Below the pieces are notes generated by a model, which saw only the letters and a program-made list of their open reading frames with translations, searched no databases and was not told where the DNA came from. Source: Candidatus Woesearchaeota archaeon (GTDB taxonomy: Archaea > Nanobdellota > Nanobdellia > SCGC-AAA011-G17 > GW2011-AR20). Taken from it: a stretch of 32,641 nucleotides of DNA. Shown here in pieces: positions 8,804-16,373 of the stretch. The stretch lies in assembly GCA_018302465.1 (NCBI GenBank), contig JAGVZQ010000017.1, positions 1 to 32,641 on the forward strand. Direction: 5' to 3'. Position numbers and translations under genes: made by a program. Positions within the stretch are counted from its first letter, which is position 1, and every line of letters starts with the position of its first letter.

Positions 8804-9222
8804 AAGAAAGCTCATGGAAAGATTGTATTGAAAGTAATTCATCTATTTCAGTAAGTAAGGATAAAGCTAAAGCTAAATCATTAATTGATACTGCTTCTGG
8901 AAGAAATCAATTTTTAAGCAGGAATAAAATAGATGAAAATAATGCCAATTATATTTTTGAGGGTTATTATTCCTCTCTTGTAGAATTAATGCATGCTTTG
9001 GTTTTGCTTAACGGCTATAAAGTTGGAAATCATATTTGTTTAGGTTTCTATTTAAGAGACGTTATGAATAAAGATAGTCTATTTAGAATTTTTGATGACT
9101 GCAGGTTTAAGAGAAACTCTTTAGTTTATTATGGAAGAAAGATGGATTTTGAAACTGCCAAAGAAGCTGTTAAAAGATGTAAAGAATTAATTAAAGAAAT
9201 TAACAAAATGCTTGAAAAATAA
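8800..9222 (+). CDS. HEPN-like protein (putative partner of MNT)
   Basis: 140-aa helical protein overlapping MNT by ATGA; C-terminal RNSLVYYGRKMDFETAKEAVKRCKELIKEI resembles the HEPN RN....YYG region. Confidence 0.65.
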   Translation: MKESSWKDCIESNSSISVSKDKAKAKSLIDTASGRNQFLSRNKIDENNANYIFEGYYSSLVELMHALVLLNGYKVGNHICLGFYLRDVMNKDSLFRIFDDCRFKRNSLVYYGRKMDFETAKEAVKRCKELIKEINKMLEK

Positions 9223-9247
9223 TACTCCCTCTATACTTTAAGACATA

Positions 9248-9264
9248 TTGCGGGAACTAGGATT
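9248..9264. repeat. tRNA-Leu 3' end (att-like direct repeat, right)
   Basis: TTGCGGGAACTAGGATT; pairs with the copy at 8216-8232. Confidence 0.75.
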
Positions 9265-9353
9265 CGAACCTAGGTAGACACTAAGTCACATGGTCCTTAG
9301 CTTGGCAGTTTTTTGCAAAACTCATGCCCGTTTGACCACTCCGGCATTCCCGC
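9250..9353 (-). tRNA. tRNA-Leu, probably intron-containing (anticodon UAA tentative)
   Basis: Acceptor GCGGGAA/TTCCCGC, D-loop with GTGGTCAAA, T-arm CTAGG-TTCGAAT-CCTAG, A73, long variable arm; ~104 nt before A73, and the anticodon arm only closes if ~18-19 nt are removed. Confidence 0.75.
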
Positions 9354-9382
9354 ATAAAATTAATAAGAGAAATAGCTTTAAT

Positions 9383-10159
9383 TTACTTTGCTTTAGAAAA
9401 ACTCTTTTCAAAATCTATTAATTTCTTATCTAAAATATCTAAAGCAGTCATAACAATTTCTTTTGGTTCTAATTGCCCCCAGCTTTCTAAGAAAAATATA
9501 AATTTAGTATCGCTGTAGTTTATCTTAACTCCATTCTCCTCGCAAAACTGCTCGCATGCATCATTCCATTTCATAAAATCAGTAATCTCAACTTTGTCTC
9601 CTTTCTCAACTAATAGACCTTTGCACAATTTAATAGCTTCTTTAGCTTTACTTTTATTCTCAATATTAAATTCAGGATATCCTTTATAGTAAATATGACC
9701 TGGGCTGAATTTCATGTGCTCTTTTCCTCTTCCCAAAACAGCAGTAGCAACAAATTCTAATTTCTGCCCCTTATTTAATTCAACAATAGGAATCTCAGCA
9801 ATAGCAGGTTTAATTTTAGGATCTTTGCTATCAATATCTTTAGAATAGACCATGCCCTCTTCTTTCAAAAATAAAAACAATTCGACCTGGCATAGCGCGC
9901 ATCCCTCTCCTTTACATTTACATTCATCAGGTAAATTATAAGATTTTAAATCAGTAGTTAAAGGAACTAACCCAAGTCTATGAGAAAGAATTTCATCAAA
10001 TAAAGCTGAACTGTTCTTTCTGAATTCAACTTCTTTTATTGCCATAACCGGGACTTCAACAAAGATTGTTCTTCTAAGAGTATTTGCTATTACAGGATTA
10101 ATATTATCAATAGTAAAAACAAGTTCATTCTCTGATTTATTTATAACTTCTACTTTCAT
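9383..10159 (-). CDS. rpoD: DNA-directed RNA polymerase subunit D
   Basis: NPVIANTLRRTIFVEVPVMAIKEVEF...LSHRLGLVPL...DECKCKGEGCALCQVELFL matches archaeal RpoD/Rpb3. Confidence 0.95.
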   Translation of the reverse strand: MKVEVINKSENELVFTIDNINPVIANTLRRTIFVEVPVMAIKEVEFRKNSSALFDEILSHRLGLVPLTTDLKSYNLPDECKCKGEGCALCQVELFLFLKEEGMVYSKDIDSKDPKIKPAIAEIPIVELNKGQKLEFVATAVLGRGKEHMKFSPGHIYYKGYPEFNIENKSKAKEAIKLCKGLLVEKGDKVEITDFMKWNDACEQFCEENGVKINYSDTKFIFFLESWGQLEPKEIVMTALDILDKKLIDFEKSFSKAK

Positions 10160-10530
10160 TATACTCTCCTTCCTCTTCTAAAATGCTTCTTTCTGCATCC
10201 ATCATGTGGAATTGGTGTAACATCTTCTATAACCCCTATTCTAAAGCCGCTTCTTGATAATGTTCTTACAACAGCCTGCGCTCCAGGTCCGGGGTTATGT
10301 GGTCCTTCATGTCCTCCAGGTGCTTTTATTTTGATGTGTAAGGCATTTATCCCTGCATCTCTTGCAAGATCGCTTACTTTCTTAGCCGCAGACATTGCAA
10401 TAGTGGGGCTACTTTCTAATCTATGAACTTTAGTCATCATTCCACCACTAGCAATCCCTATAGTTTCGCTTCCTGTAACATCCGTAATATGAATGAGAGT
10501 ATCATTGTAAAATAGCTTCCTTGTCTTGGA
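10159..10530 (-). CDS. rps11: Ribosomal protein uS11 (S11); start codon unclear
   Basis: ORF track gives 10159..10440 from MMTK, but homology continues upstream in frame: [26 protein letters not shown], up to the TAA of uS4. Confidence 0.85.
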   Translation of the reverse strand, partial: SKTRKLFYNDTLIHITDVTGSETIGIASGGMMTKVHRLESSPTIAMSAAKKVSDLARDAGINALHIKIKAPGGHEGPHNPGPGAQAVVRTLSRSGFRIGVIEDVTPIPHDGCRKKHFRRGRRV

Positions 10531-11169
10531 TTACTTATCGGCCTTTGGTCTTTCTTTTCCATGTTTCTTTATTTCTTTTTCTTTTTTAACTTTTATCTCT
10601 TCCTTCTCTTCATTTTTTATTATTGTGCTTTTCCTTTTTAATTCATTTTCTTTTGTTTCCTTAGGTCTTTCAGGATGATCTTCCTTGCTTAATGGAGAAC
10701 CAGGTTTAAAACCAATTTTCCCCTCTTCATCTTTTTTAACAATGTAGGAAGGAACTGTCAATTTATTCCCTCTTACTGTAACATGCCCATGTATTATAAG
10801 CTGTCTTGCCTGTTTAACAGTTCTTGCTAAATTCTTTTTAAATAAAATAGTCTGAAGTCTCCTTGAAAGAATATCTTTTGTTGTTAAAGTCAAAGCATCA
10901 CTCATTTTTGCATCATTACCAACTAATCCAAGACTTGCTAATCTCTTTAACAATTGTGTCTGCTCTTTTTTTGATTGCTCAGTATCCAAAGTTGCAAGTC
11001 TCTTTATTTGTTTTGTAACTCCTCTTAAAAGAGACTGCATCTTCCACAATTCTTTTTTATTTTTTAATCCAAATTCATTAACATATACTTTTTCAGCTTC
11101 TATTCTTTCTCTCTTCCATGGGTGCATAGGTGTTTCATACTTCTTCCTTATTTTTTTAATAGAACCCAT
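10531..11169 (-). CDS. rps4: Ribosomal protein uS4 (S4) with charged C-terminal extension
   Basis: KIRKKYETPMHPWKRERIEAE..., S4 domain RRLQTILFKKNLARTVKQARQLIIHGHVTVRGNKLTVPSYIV. Likely start MGSIKKIRKK at 11169. Confidence 0.95.
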   Translation of the reverse strand: MGSIKKIRKKYETPMHPWKRERIEAEKVYVNEFGLKNKKELWKMQSLLRGVTKQIKRLATLDTEQSKKEQTQLLKRLASLGLVGNDAKMSDALTLTTKDILSRRLQTILFKKNLARTVKQARQLIIHGHVTVRGNKLTVPSYIVKKDEEGKIGFKPGSPLSKEDHPERPKETKENELKRKSTIIKNEEKEEIKVKKEKEIKKHGKERPKADK

Positions 11170-11170
11170 T

Positions 11171-11671
11171 TTACTTCTTGCCTCCTGCTTTCTTAGCAGG
11201 TGCTGCTTCTTTCTTCTTAGCTGGCTGAACTTGTGATTTCTTTGATACTCCAACTGCACTGCCCTTTCTGAAGTGTGCTCTTGTTCTCTGACCTCTTAAT
11301 GGTAATCCCCATGCATGTCTTAATCCTCTGTAAGATTTAACTTGTTTTAATCTCTTAATATCCATCTCATGATTTAATTTAAGTTTTGAAGACATTAAAT
11401 GTAAATTATTCCCAGATTCATAATCATTTCTTCTGTTCAGCATCCACACAGGAACTTGCTTGGTAGGATCTTCTAAAACCTTGTTTATGCTCTCAATCTC
11501 TTTCTCGCTCAGTTCCCCTATTTTTTTATCCTTATCTAGCTCTAAAATATTACAAATAGCATTTGAAAACATAAAGCCAACGCCTTTAATCTTCATTAGA
11601 CCCTTAAAAACAGATTTATTCCCATCTAAGTAATCTTGGTATATCTTCACAATCTGTTTAAGTTCTGCCAT
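11171..11671 (-). CDS. rps13: Ribosomal protein uS13 (S13)
   Basis: IKGVGFMFSNAIC...RLKQVKSYRGLRHAWGLPLRGQRTRAHFRKG typical archaeal S13; Lys/Ala-rich tail. Confidence 0.95.
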   Translation of the reverse strand: MAELKQIVKIYQDYLDGNKSVFKGLMKIKGVGFMFSNAICNILELDKDKKIGELSEKEIESINKVLEDPTKQVPVWMLNRRNDYESGNNLHLMSSKLKLNHEMDIKRLKQVKSYRGLRHAWGLPLRGQRTRAHFRKGSAVGVSKKSQVQPAKKKEAAPAKKAGGKK

Positions 11672-11713
11672 TCTTATTTAAAATCTATAAATACCCTTTT
11701 TAAAGTTTTTTAT

Positions 11714-12301
11714 TTACCTGCTACCATCTGCTTGTCTTTCAAGCTCTAATTTCCTAGAAATAGCAGCACTTCCCTGTTCCATGTTATAAGCAGCCATTAT
11801 CTCTTCTGCCAGTGCATCCACCATTTTCTTCTTCTTCCCATAAGACTTCTGATATGCTCCCTGAACCATCATTCTTAAGGAAATATCTATTCTCCTTTGA
11901 GGAGAGCAGTCAACAGCCTGAGGATATTTAGCTCCTCCATACTCTATTGTAGTTATTTCTTCTCTAGGTGCTGAATTTTCTATAGCTTTGACAAAAACTT
12001 CAATAGGATTTTTCTTTGTTTTATTTTCAATGATTTTAAAAGCGTCAAAAACAATGTTATAAACAGTATGGCTTTTTCCAGTGCATTTTCCAGAAGTTAA
12101 TTTATGCTTCTTTCCCTTATGTCCAGGAACCATTAGCTTGTTCATTAATCTCTCAACAATTGAATATTTGCTTTTCCAGAATCTAACAACTGTATTTTTT
12201 CCGCCTGTTTTAGGGACTAAAATCGGAGAAAGATTGACATAGTTGACTAAGCCTCTATCTTCAATTCCAATGTTTGTATCCCAAGTATCAAATAGTTTCA
12301 T
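11714..12301 (-). CDS. rps7: Ribosomal protein uS7 (S7)
   Basis: NYVNLSPILVPKTGGKNTVVRFWKSKYSIVERLMNKLM...YPQAVDCSPQRRIDISLRMMVQGAY matches S7. Confidence 0.95.
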   Translation of the reverse strand: MKLFDTWDTNIGIEDRGLVNYVNLSPILVPKTGGKNTVVRFWKSKYSIVERLMNKLMVPGHKGKKHKLTSGKCTGKSHTVYNIVFDAFKIIENKTKKNPIEVFVKAIENSAPREEITTIEYGGAKYPQAVDCSPQRRIDISLRMMVQGAYQKSYGKKKKMVDALAEEIMAAYNMEQGSAAISRKLELERQADGSR

Positions 12302-12627
12302 GGTCCCATCACCATTTTTGGATCGTAAGCATTATATGGTTTTTCCTTAACTTCTCTATAAACAAATAAACTTTTTAATCCACTCGACAAATCTACTTTA
12401 ATCTCTACTCTATATCCTTGAGGTAAACGTCTCTCTAACACCTCCCTAGATTTTTTAAGTCTTAAGTCTTCTTCAGAATAAGCTCTTACACCTCCTCTAA
12501 TAAAACATTTTTGACCAGGTAGCATATGGCTTAAGTCAGTAACTAATGTACTTAAATCACCATACATTAACATATCAGCTTCTGCATCAGTACTCATATG
12601 ATATTCAACCCCCCCTACATTACTCAT
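12298..12627 (-). CDS. Hypothetical protein inserted between uS12 and uS7
   Basis: 109-aa ORF overlapping uS7 by ATGA; no family recognised. Confidence 0.6.
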   Translation of the reverse strand: MSNVGGVEYHMSTDAEADMLMYGDLSTLVTDLSHMLPGQKCFIRGGVRAYSEEDLRLKKSREVLERRLPQGYRVEIKVDLSSGLKSLFVYREVKEKPYNAYDPKMVMGP

Positions 12628-12710
12628 TTTTCCACATACTCCGCTCTTCCTAAAGATTCTCCATGAGCACTTTCATCTCCTCCAGATTTTCCTCTCTCAA
12701 ACCCGTTCAT
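12624..12710 (-). CDS. Putative 28-aa microprotein
   Basis: [28 protein letters not shown]; start overlaps the uS12 stop (ATGA) and stop overlaps the next start (ATGA). Too short for the ORF track. Confidence 0.45.
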   Translation of the reverse strand: MNGFERGKSGGDESAHGESLGRAEYVEK

Positions 12711-13144
12711 CTTCTACCCTTCTCTATCTTTCCTCTGATTAAGGCATTTAAACTTTGATCATTAACTTTTATAACCTGCCATCTAATCCCTGGAATATCT
12801 CCTTTAGATTTTCCCATTGGCCCTCCGATGCATTCAACAACAACTTCATCATGCTCATTTATCATTTTGATAGCATTATATCCAGGAACAAAAACTCCAA
12901 TTTTCTTTCCATTCTTAATTAATTGAACGATAACACATTTTCTCATCGCTGAGTTAGGCTGCTTAGCTTCTCTTTGTGTTTTTTCCAGAACAATAGCTTT
13001 AGCCTGAGGACTTCCTTTTAATGGATCAGACTTTGCTTTAAGATTTAAAGTACTTCTTGTATACCATTTATTATTCCATCTAAACTTCTTCCTTTTATCT
13101 CTAAGCTTCTTTCCTGCATTCAATCCATTTGATTTGTTTCCCAT
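12707..13144 (-). CDS. rps12: Ribosomal protein uS12 (S12)
   Basis: [68 protein letters not shown] typical S12. Confidence 0.96.
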   Translation of the reverse strand: MGNKSNGLNAGKKLRDKRKKFRWNNKWYTRSTLNLKAKSDPLKGSPQAKAIVLEKTQREAKQPNSAMRKCVIVQLIKNGKKIGVFVPGYNAIKMINEHDEVVVECIGGPMGKSKGDIPGIRWQVIKVNDQSLNALIRGKIEKGRR

Positions 13145-13145
13145 T

Positions 13146-13538
13146 TTAAACTACTTTCATTTCAATATTGAAATATTTCTTTAATAGGGTATTATAAAAC
13201 TTTAGGTTTTTGCCATCCCTGCCTATTAACAAGGCTTTTGTCTTTGTATCTCCTTTAGCTTCTAAAAAACTTCCTTTGTCTGTAATTTCAGCCTTCAAAG
13301 GGTAAATTAGGCTATTTATAAAATTAACCTTATTTTCTGTATATTCAACTATTTTTATTTTTTTCTTCATTAAATAAGATATCTTTTTTACATTTTTCCC
13401 TTCTTTTCCTATAGCCTTTGCCCCATTATCAACTATAAAGACTAAAATTTCATTATGAGAATGCATATCCTTCACTTTAGAATGTGTCAATTTTTCAAAC
13501 AAATTTATTTGCTGAATTGTGTCATTAGAATATATCAT
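13146..13538 (-). CDS. nusA: NusA-like KH-domain transcription factor
   Basis: KH-like motifs [25 protein letters not shown] and [20 protein letters not shown]; canonical position between L30e and S12. Confidence 0.85.
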   Translation of the reverse strand: MIYSNDTIQQINLFEKLTHSKVKDMHSHNEILVFIVDNGAKAIGKEGKNVKKISYLMKKKIKIVEYTENKVNFINSLIYPLKAEITDKGSFLEAKGDTKTKALLIGRDGKNLKFYNTLLKKYFNIEMKVV

Positions 13539-13539
13539 T

Positions 13540-13788
13540 TTAAAAGCTCAAAACACTGATAGAAAAAGGTTTTTTGCATATAACTCCGAGTTCCTCATTA
13601 GTCTCTTTTACTTTATTCAATTTTGCATTAAACACTTTGCAGTAATGCTCTATATCTCCTCTAACCTCTTCAGGACAGTTGCTGGAGATGTAAACATTTT
13701 TTACCTCTCCCTTCTTTAATTTCTTTAGAGTTTTCTCTGTCCCAACTACTATTTTTCCTTCTTTCAAAGCTTCTCTTAAATCTTTCAT
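13540..13788 (-). CDS. rpl30e: Ribosomal protein L30e
   Basis: L7Ae/L30e-type KIVVGTEKTLKKLKKGEVKNVYISSNCPEEVRGDIEHYC; conserved synteny after rpoA2. Confidence 0.85.
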   Translation of the reverse strand: MKDLREALKEGKIVVGTEKTLKKLKKGEVKNVYISSNCPEEVRGDIEHYCKVFNAKLNKVKETNEELGVICKKPFSISVLSF

Positions 13789-16373
13789 TTTTTCATATCC
13801 CTTATTTTAGCAATTAAACTTGGTAATCCTGTTCCAACAGGTATTTCCTGGTTTAACATTACGTTCTCAATTACTGAATTTAATTTATCTTCCTCTCCCT
13901 TAAGAGTTGCATTAACTATATGTTTTATAGGCGTTTCAAAACTGGCTCTTGCCAGCACACTTTCTTTCTCACCAGTTATACCGCTTCTTGTTATACCTTT
14001 TATAGATCCAACAGAGGTCATAACATCTGCTAATAACATAATATGTCTTATATCTATATCTAGCCCTTGATTTTCAATAACTTCAATTGCTTCATTCATT
14101 ATTGCTTGTCTTGCTGCTTCAACCCCAAGTATAGTTTGTGTCATAAACACATCATTTGTTACTGTCTTTTTAAAATCCACACCCTCTACATTCATTACAT
14201 CTTTAAGATTATTACCAACGCATATAATTATAAATTCATTATCCCTCTTTATAGGCAATACTTGTTTTATTCCTTTAACTCCTTTAGTATGAAGTTCCCT
14301 TACCTTTTCTCTTAATTGATATAACTCTTTTAATTCAAACTGCTCTGCTTTTAGTTTTATAGATATGAAATCCTTGTTTGCTCTCACATCAATATTTTTT
14401 AAAGAATCACCTATTATTTTTACAAGCTGCGCTTCAGTAATAACAAAATCTTTCATCTTCAGTTTGTTAAGATAAATTTCTATTCTTGACTGGGACATAT
14501 TTACAGAAAACTCATCAACAACTTCTGCTAGTTTAGTTTCTTTAATAGTAGCTGCAACTTTCTTTACTTTAACTGGATCTTTTGCAATTTCTTTGTCTAA
14601 ATGAACTTCTATTCTCGGAGTGCTTGGCTCTTTTCTCGCATCTAACAACTCAATAAGTCTTGGCAGACCTAATGTAACAGCAACTTCAGCAACACCTGCA
14701 AAGTGGAATACATTTAATGTGTTATGAGTTATAACTCCTTCAAATGTGGTAAATGTTTCCAACCCCGGAACAGACAAATCATATACAAAACCGTCATTCT
14801 GAACCTGCTCAATTTTCTCTATTGCATCCCAGACAACATCAGAATTAAACATTCTGTTCATAACGACTAATTCATTGGAAATATCAACATTATTTTCTTT
14901 AGATAATAATTCAAATTTCTTGATATATCTGAATAAAGCAGTTCTCCCTATTTTTTGCCTCTTAGTAAAGTTATTGACATACCTCGTGCTCATTCCGACT
15001 TTTTTGGCAGTATCATAGAATAAATTTCCAAATCCTGAAATCATATCTGTATAATCCTGGGAAGTTTCATTCCAAAATTTCCTGGCCATTCCAGCTAGTT
15101 TCTCCAAATCTTCTCTTTTATATTCTATATCGCTTCCAATATATTGCAAAAATAGCGGAGCATACTTGTAAGGAATTAGTAGCCAGTATTGATTATCTTC
15201 AGTTTTATAAGAAAAAATGTTAAACCTATTTAAAAGTAAAGCTATACCGTCTCTTAATTCTCTAGAATTAGAAGAAACTCTGATCATTTTCCCAGACACA
15301 TGAAAATTTGCATCTCCATCAAAATATCCTTTTAATAGCCCAGAGACAAATTCTTCTTCAGCACTATAAGCAAATTCAGGAACAATTTTCATTGCTGAAC
15401 CAGTTTTGCATGAATTTATTAAGAAATTTGCTAATAGAGAAGAATTTATCTTTAAATCTCTTGAAAGAGAAAATCCTCTTTGATTATACTCTTCTTTATA
15501 TCTTAAGTTTAAAAAAGAAACGAATTCCTTAGCGTTATTCATAAAATTATCATCCATATTAGATAATGAAACTTGCCCATTTGTAGCATTGCCTTCAGCT
15601 AAATAAGCCCCAATAAACCATCCGAATTTATTATCTAATTTTATAACATCAGGTATGCGCTTTGAATGTGTCTTTTCCCTAAACAATAATCCGTTATCCT
15701 CTATCAATTTAAATCTCGAATTCTCAGAAATTTTAATATAGTCGGATGTTTTAATCTCCTTAATACAGTGTTCTGGAAGATATTTAATAACAGGTATCCT
15801 GTCTCCGACATTTAAAATTTTTCCCATAATTGGAACTATTTGATTATCCTTCCTTACAACAAAAGAATGGTTATCCGTTGCTGTTATCTCTCTTCCAGAA
15901 GAAGTTGTCAATTTCATTAAATTTTTTTTGCATTTATGCCTGCTGCACTCAACAACTTTTTTCCATTCAATTTTTTCTTCCTGATTTATGCTTGGAACAT
16001 AAAGTTCATAATCATTTAAAGGAAGTATTTCAGTGTTATTAAAGCTAAAAGCGCCATTTGCATTCATTAAACCATCTAAAAATTCTCCAATTCTAACAAT
16101 CTTTATCCTGTCTTTAATTTTTATAATTATTCTCTCATTCTTTGAAAGACTCATCTGTGTACCTGGCTCACCAATACTTTCAGCAGTAACAATTCCTATT
16201 GCTTCTCCTGGGCTTATTTTTGAACTTTCAAATGAATCCCTGACTCTGTCTAATACTTTCTTTACTTGATCCCCTTTGAGCTTGTTATCTTCTACTCCTT
16301 TTCTAACTTCGTCTAGTAATTTCTGATGAAGTTCTGGATATTCATCATATATCGATTTAGCCATATGTCGCAA
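13785..16373 (-). CDS. rpoA2: DNA-directed RNA polymerase subunit A'' with intein
   Basis: Exteins AIGIVTAESIGEPGTQM / TLNVFHFAGVAEVAVTLGLPRLIELLDARKEPSTP are diagnostic of A''; interrupted by a 477-aa intein. Start MAKSIYDEYPEL (16364) possible. Confidence 0.96.
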   Translation of the reverse strand: MRHMAKSIYDEYPELHQKLLDEVRKGVEDNKLKGDQVKKVLDRVRDSFESSKISPGEAIGIVTAESIGEPGTQMSLSKNERIIIKIKDRIKIVRIGEFLDGLMNANGAFSFNNTEILPLNDYELYVPSINQEEKIEWKKVVECSRHKCKKNLMKLTTSSGREITATDNHSFVVRKDNQIVPIMGKILNVGDRIPVIKYLPEHCIKEIKTSDYIKISENSRFKLIEDNGLLFREKTHSKRIPDVIKLDNKFGWFIGAYLAEGNATNGQVSLSNMDDNFMNNAKEFVSFLNLRYKEEYNQRGFSLSRDLKINSSLLANFLINSCKTGSAMKIVPEFAYSAEEEFVSGLLKGYFDGDANFHVSGKMIRVSSNSRELRDGIALLLNRFNIFSYKTEDNQYWLLIPYKYAPLFLQYIGSDIEYKREDLEKLAGMARKFWNETSQDYTDMISGFGNLFYDTAKKVGMSTRYVNNFTKRQKIGRTALFRYIKKFELLSKENNVDISNELVVMNRMFNSDVVWDAIEKIEQVQNDGFVYDLSVPGLETFTTFEGVITHNTLNVFHFAGVAEVAVTLGLPRLIELLDARKEPSTPRIEVHLDKEIAKDPVKVKKVAATIKETKLAEVVDEFSVNMSQSRIEIYLNKLKMKDFVITEAQLVKIIGDSLKNIDVRANKDFISIKLKAEQFELKELYQLREKVRELHTKGVKGIKQVLPIKRDNEFIIICVGNNLKDVMNVEGVDFKKTVTNDVFMTQTILGVEAARQAIMNEAIEVIENQGLDIDIRHIMLLADVMTSVGSIKGITRSGITGEKESVLARASFETPIKHIVNATLKGEEDKLNSVIENVMLNQEIPVGTGLPSLIAKIRDMKK
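14721..16151 (-). mobile_element. Intein with LAGLIDADG homing endonuclease in rpoA2
   Basis: Begins SLSKNERIIIKIK after GEPGTQM, Hint motif TATDNHSFVV, LAGLIDADG-like FIGAYLAEGNA and LLKGYFDGDANF, ends GVITHN followed by T; 1431 nt = 477 codons in frame. Confidence 0.93.
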
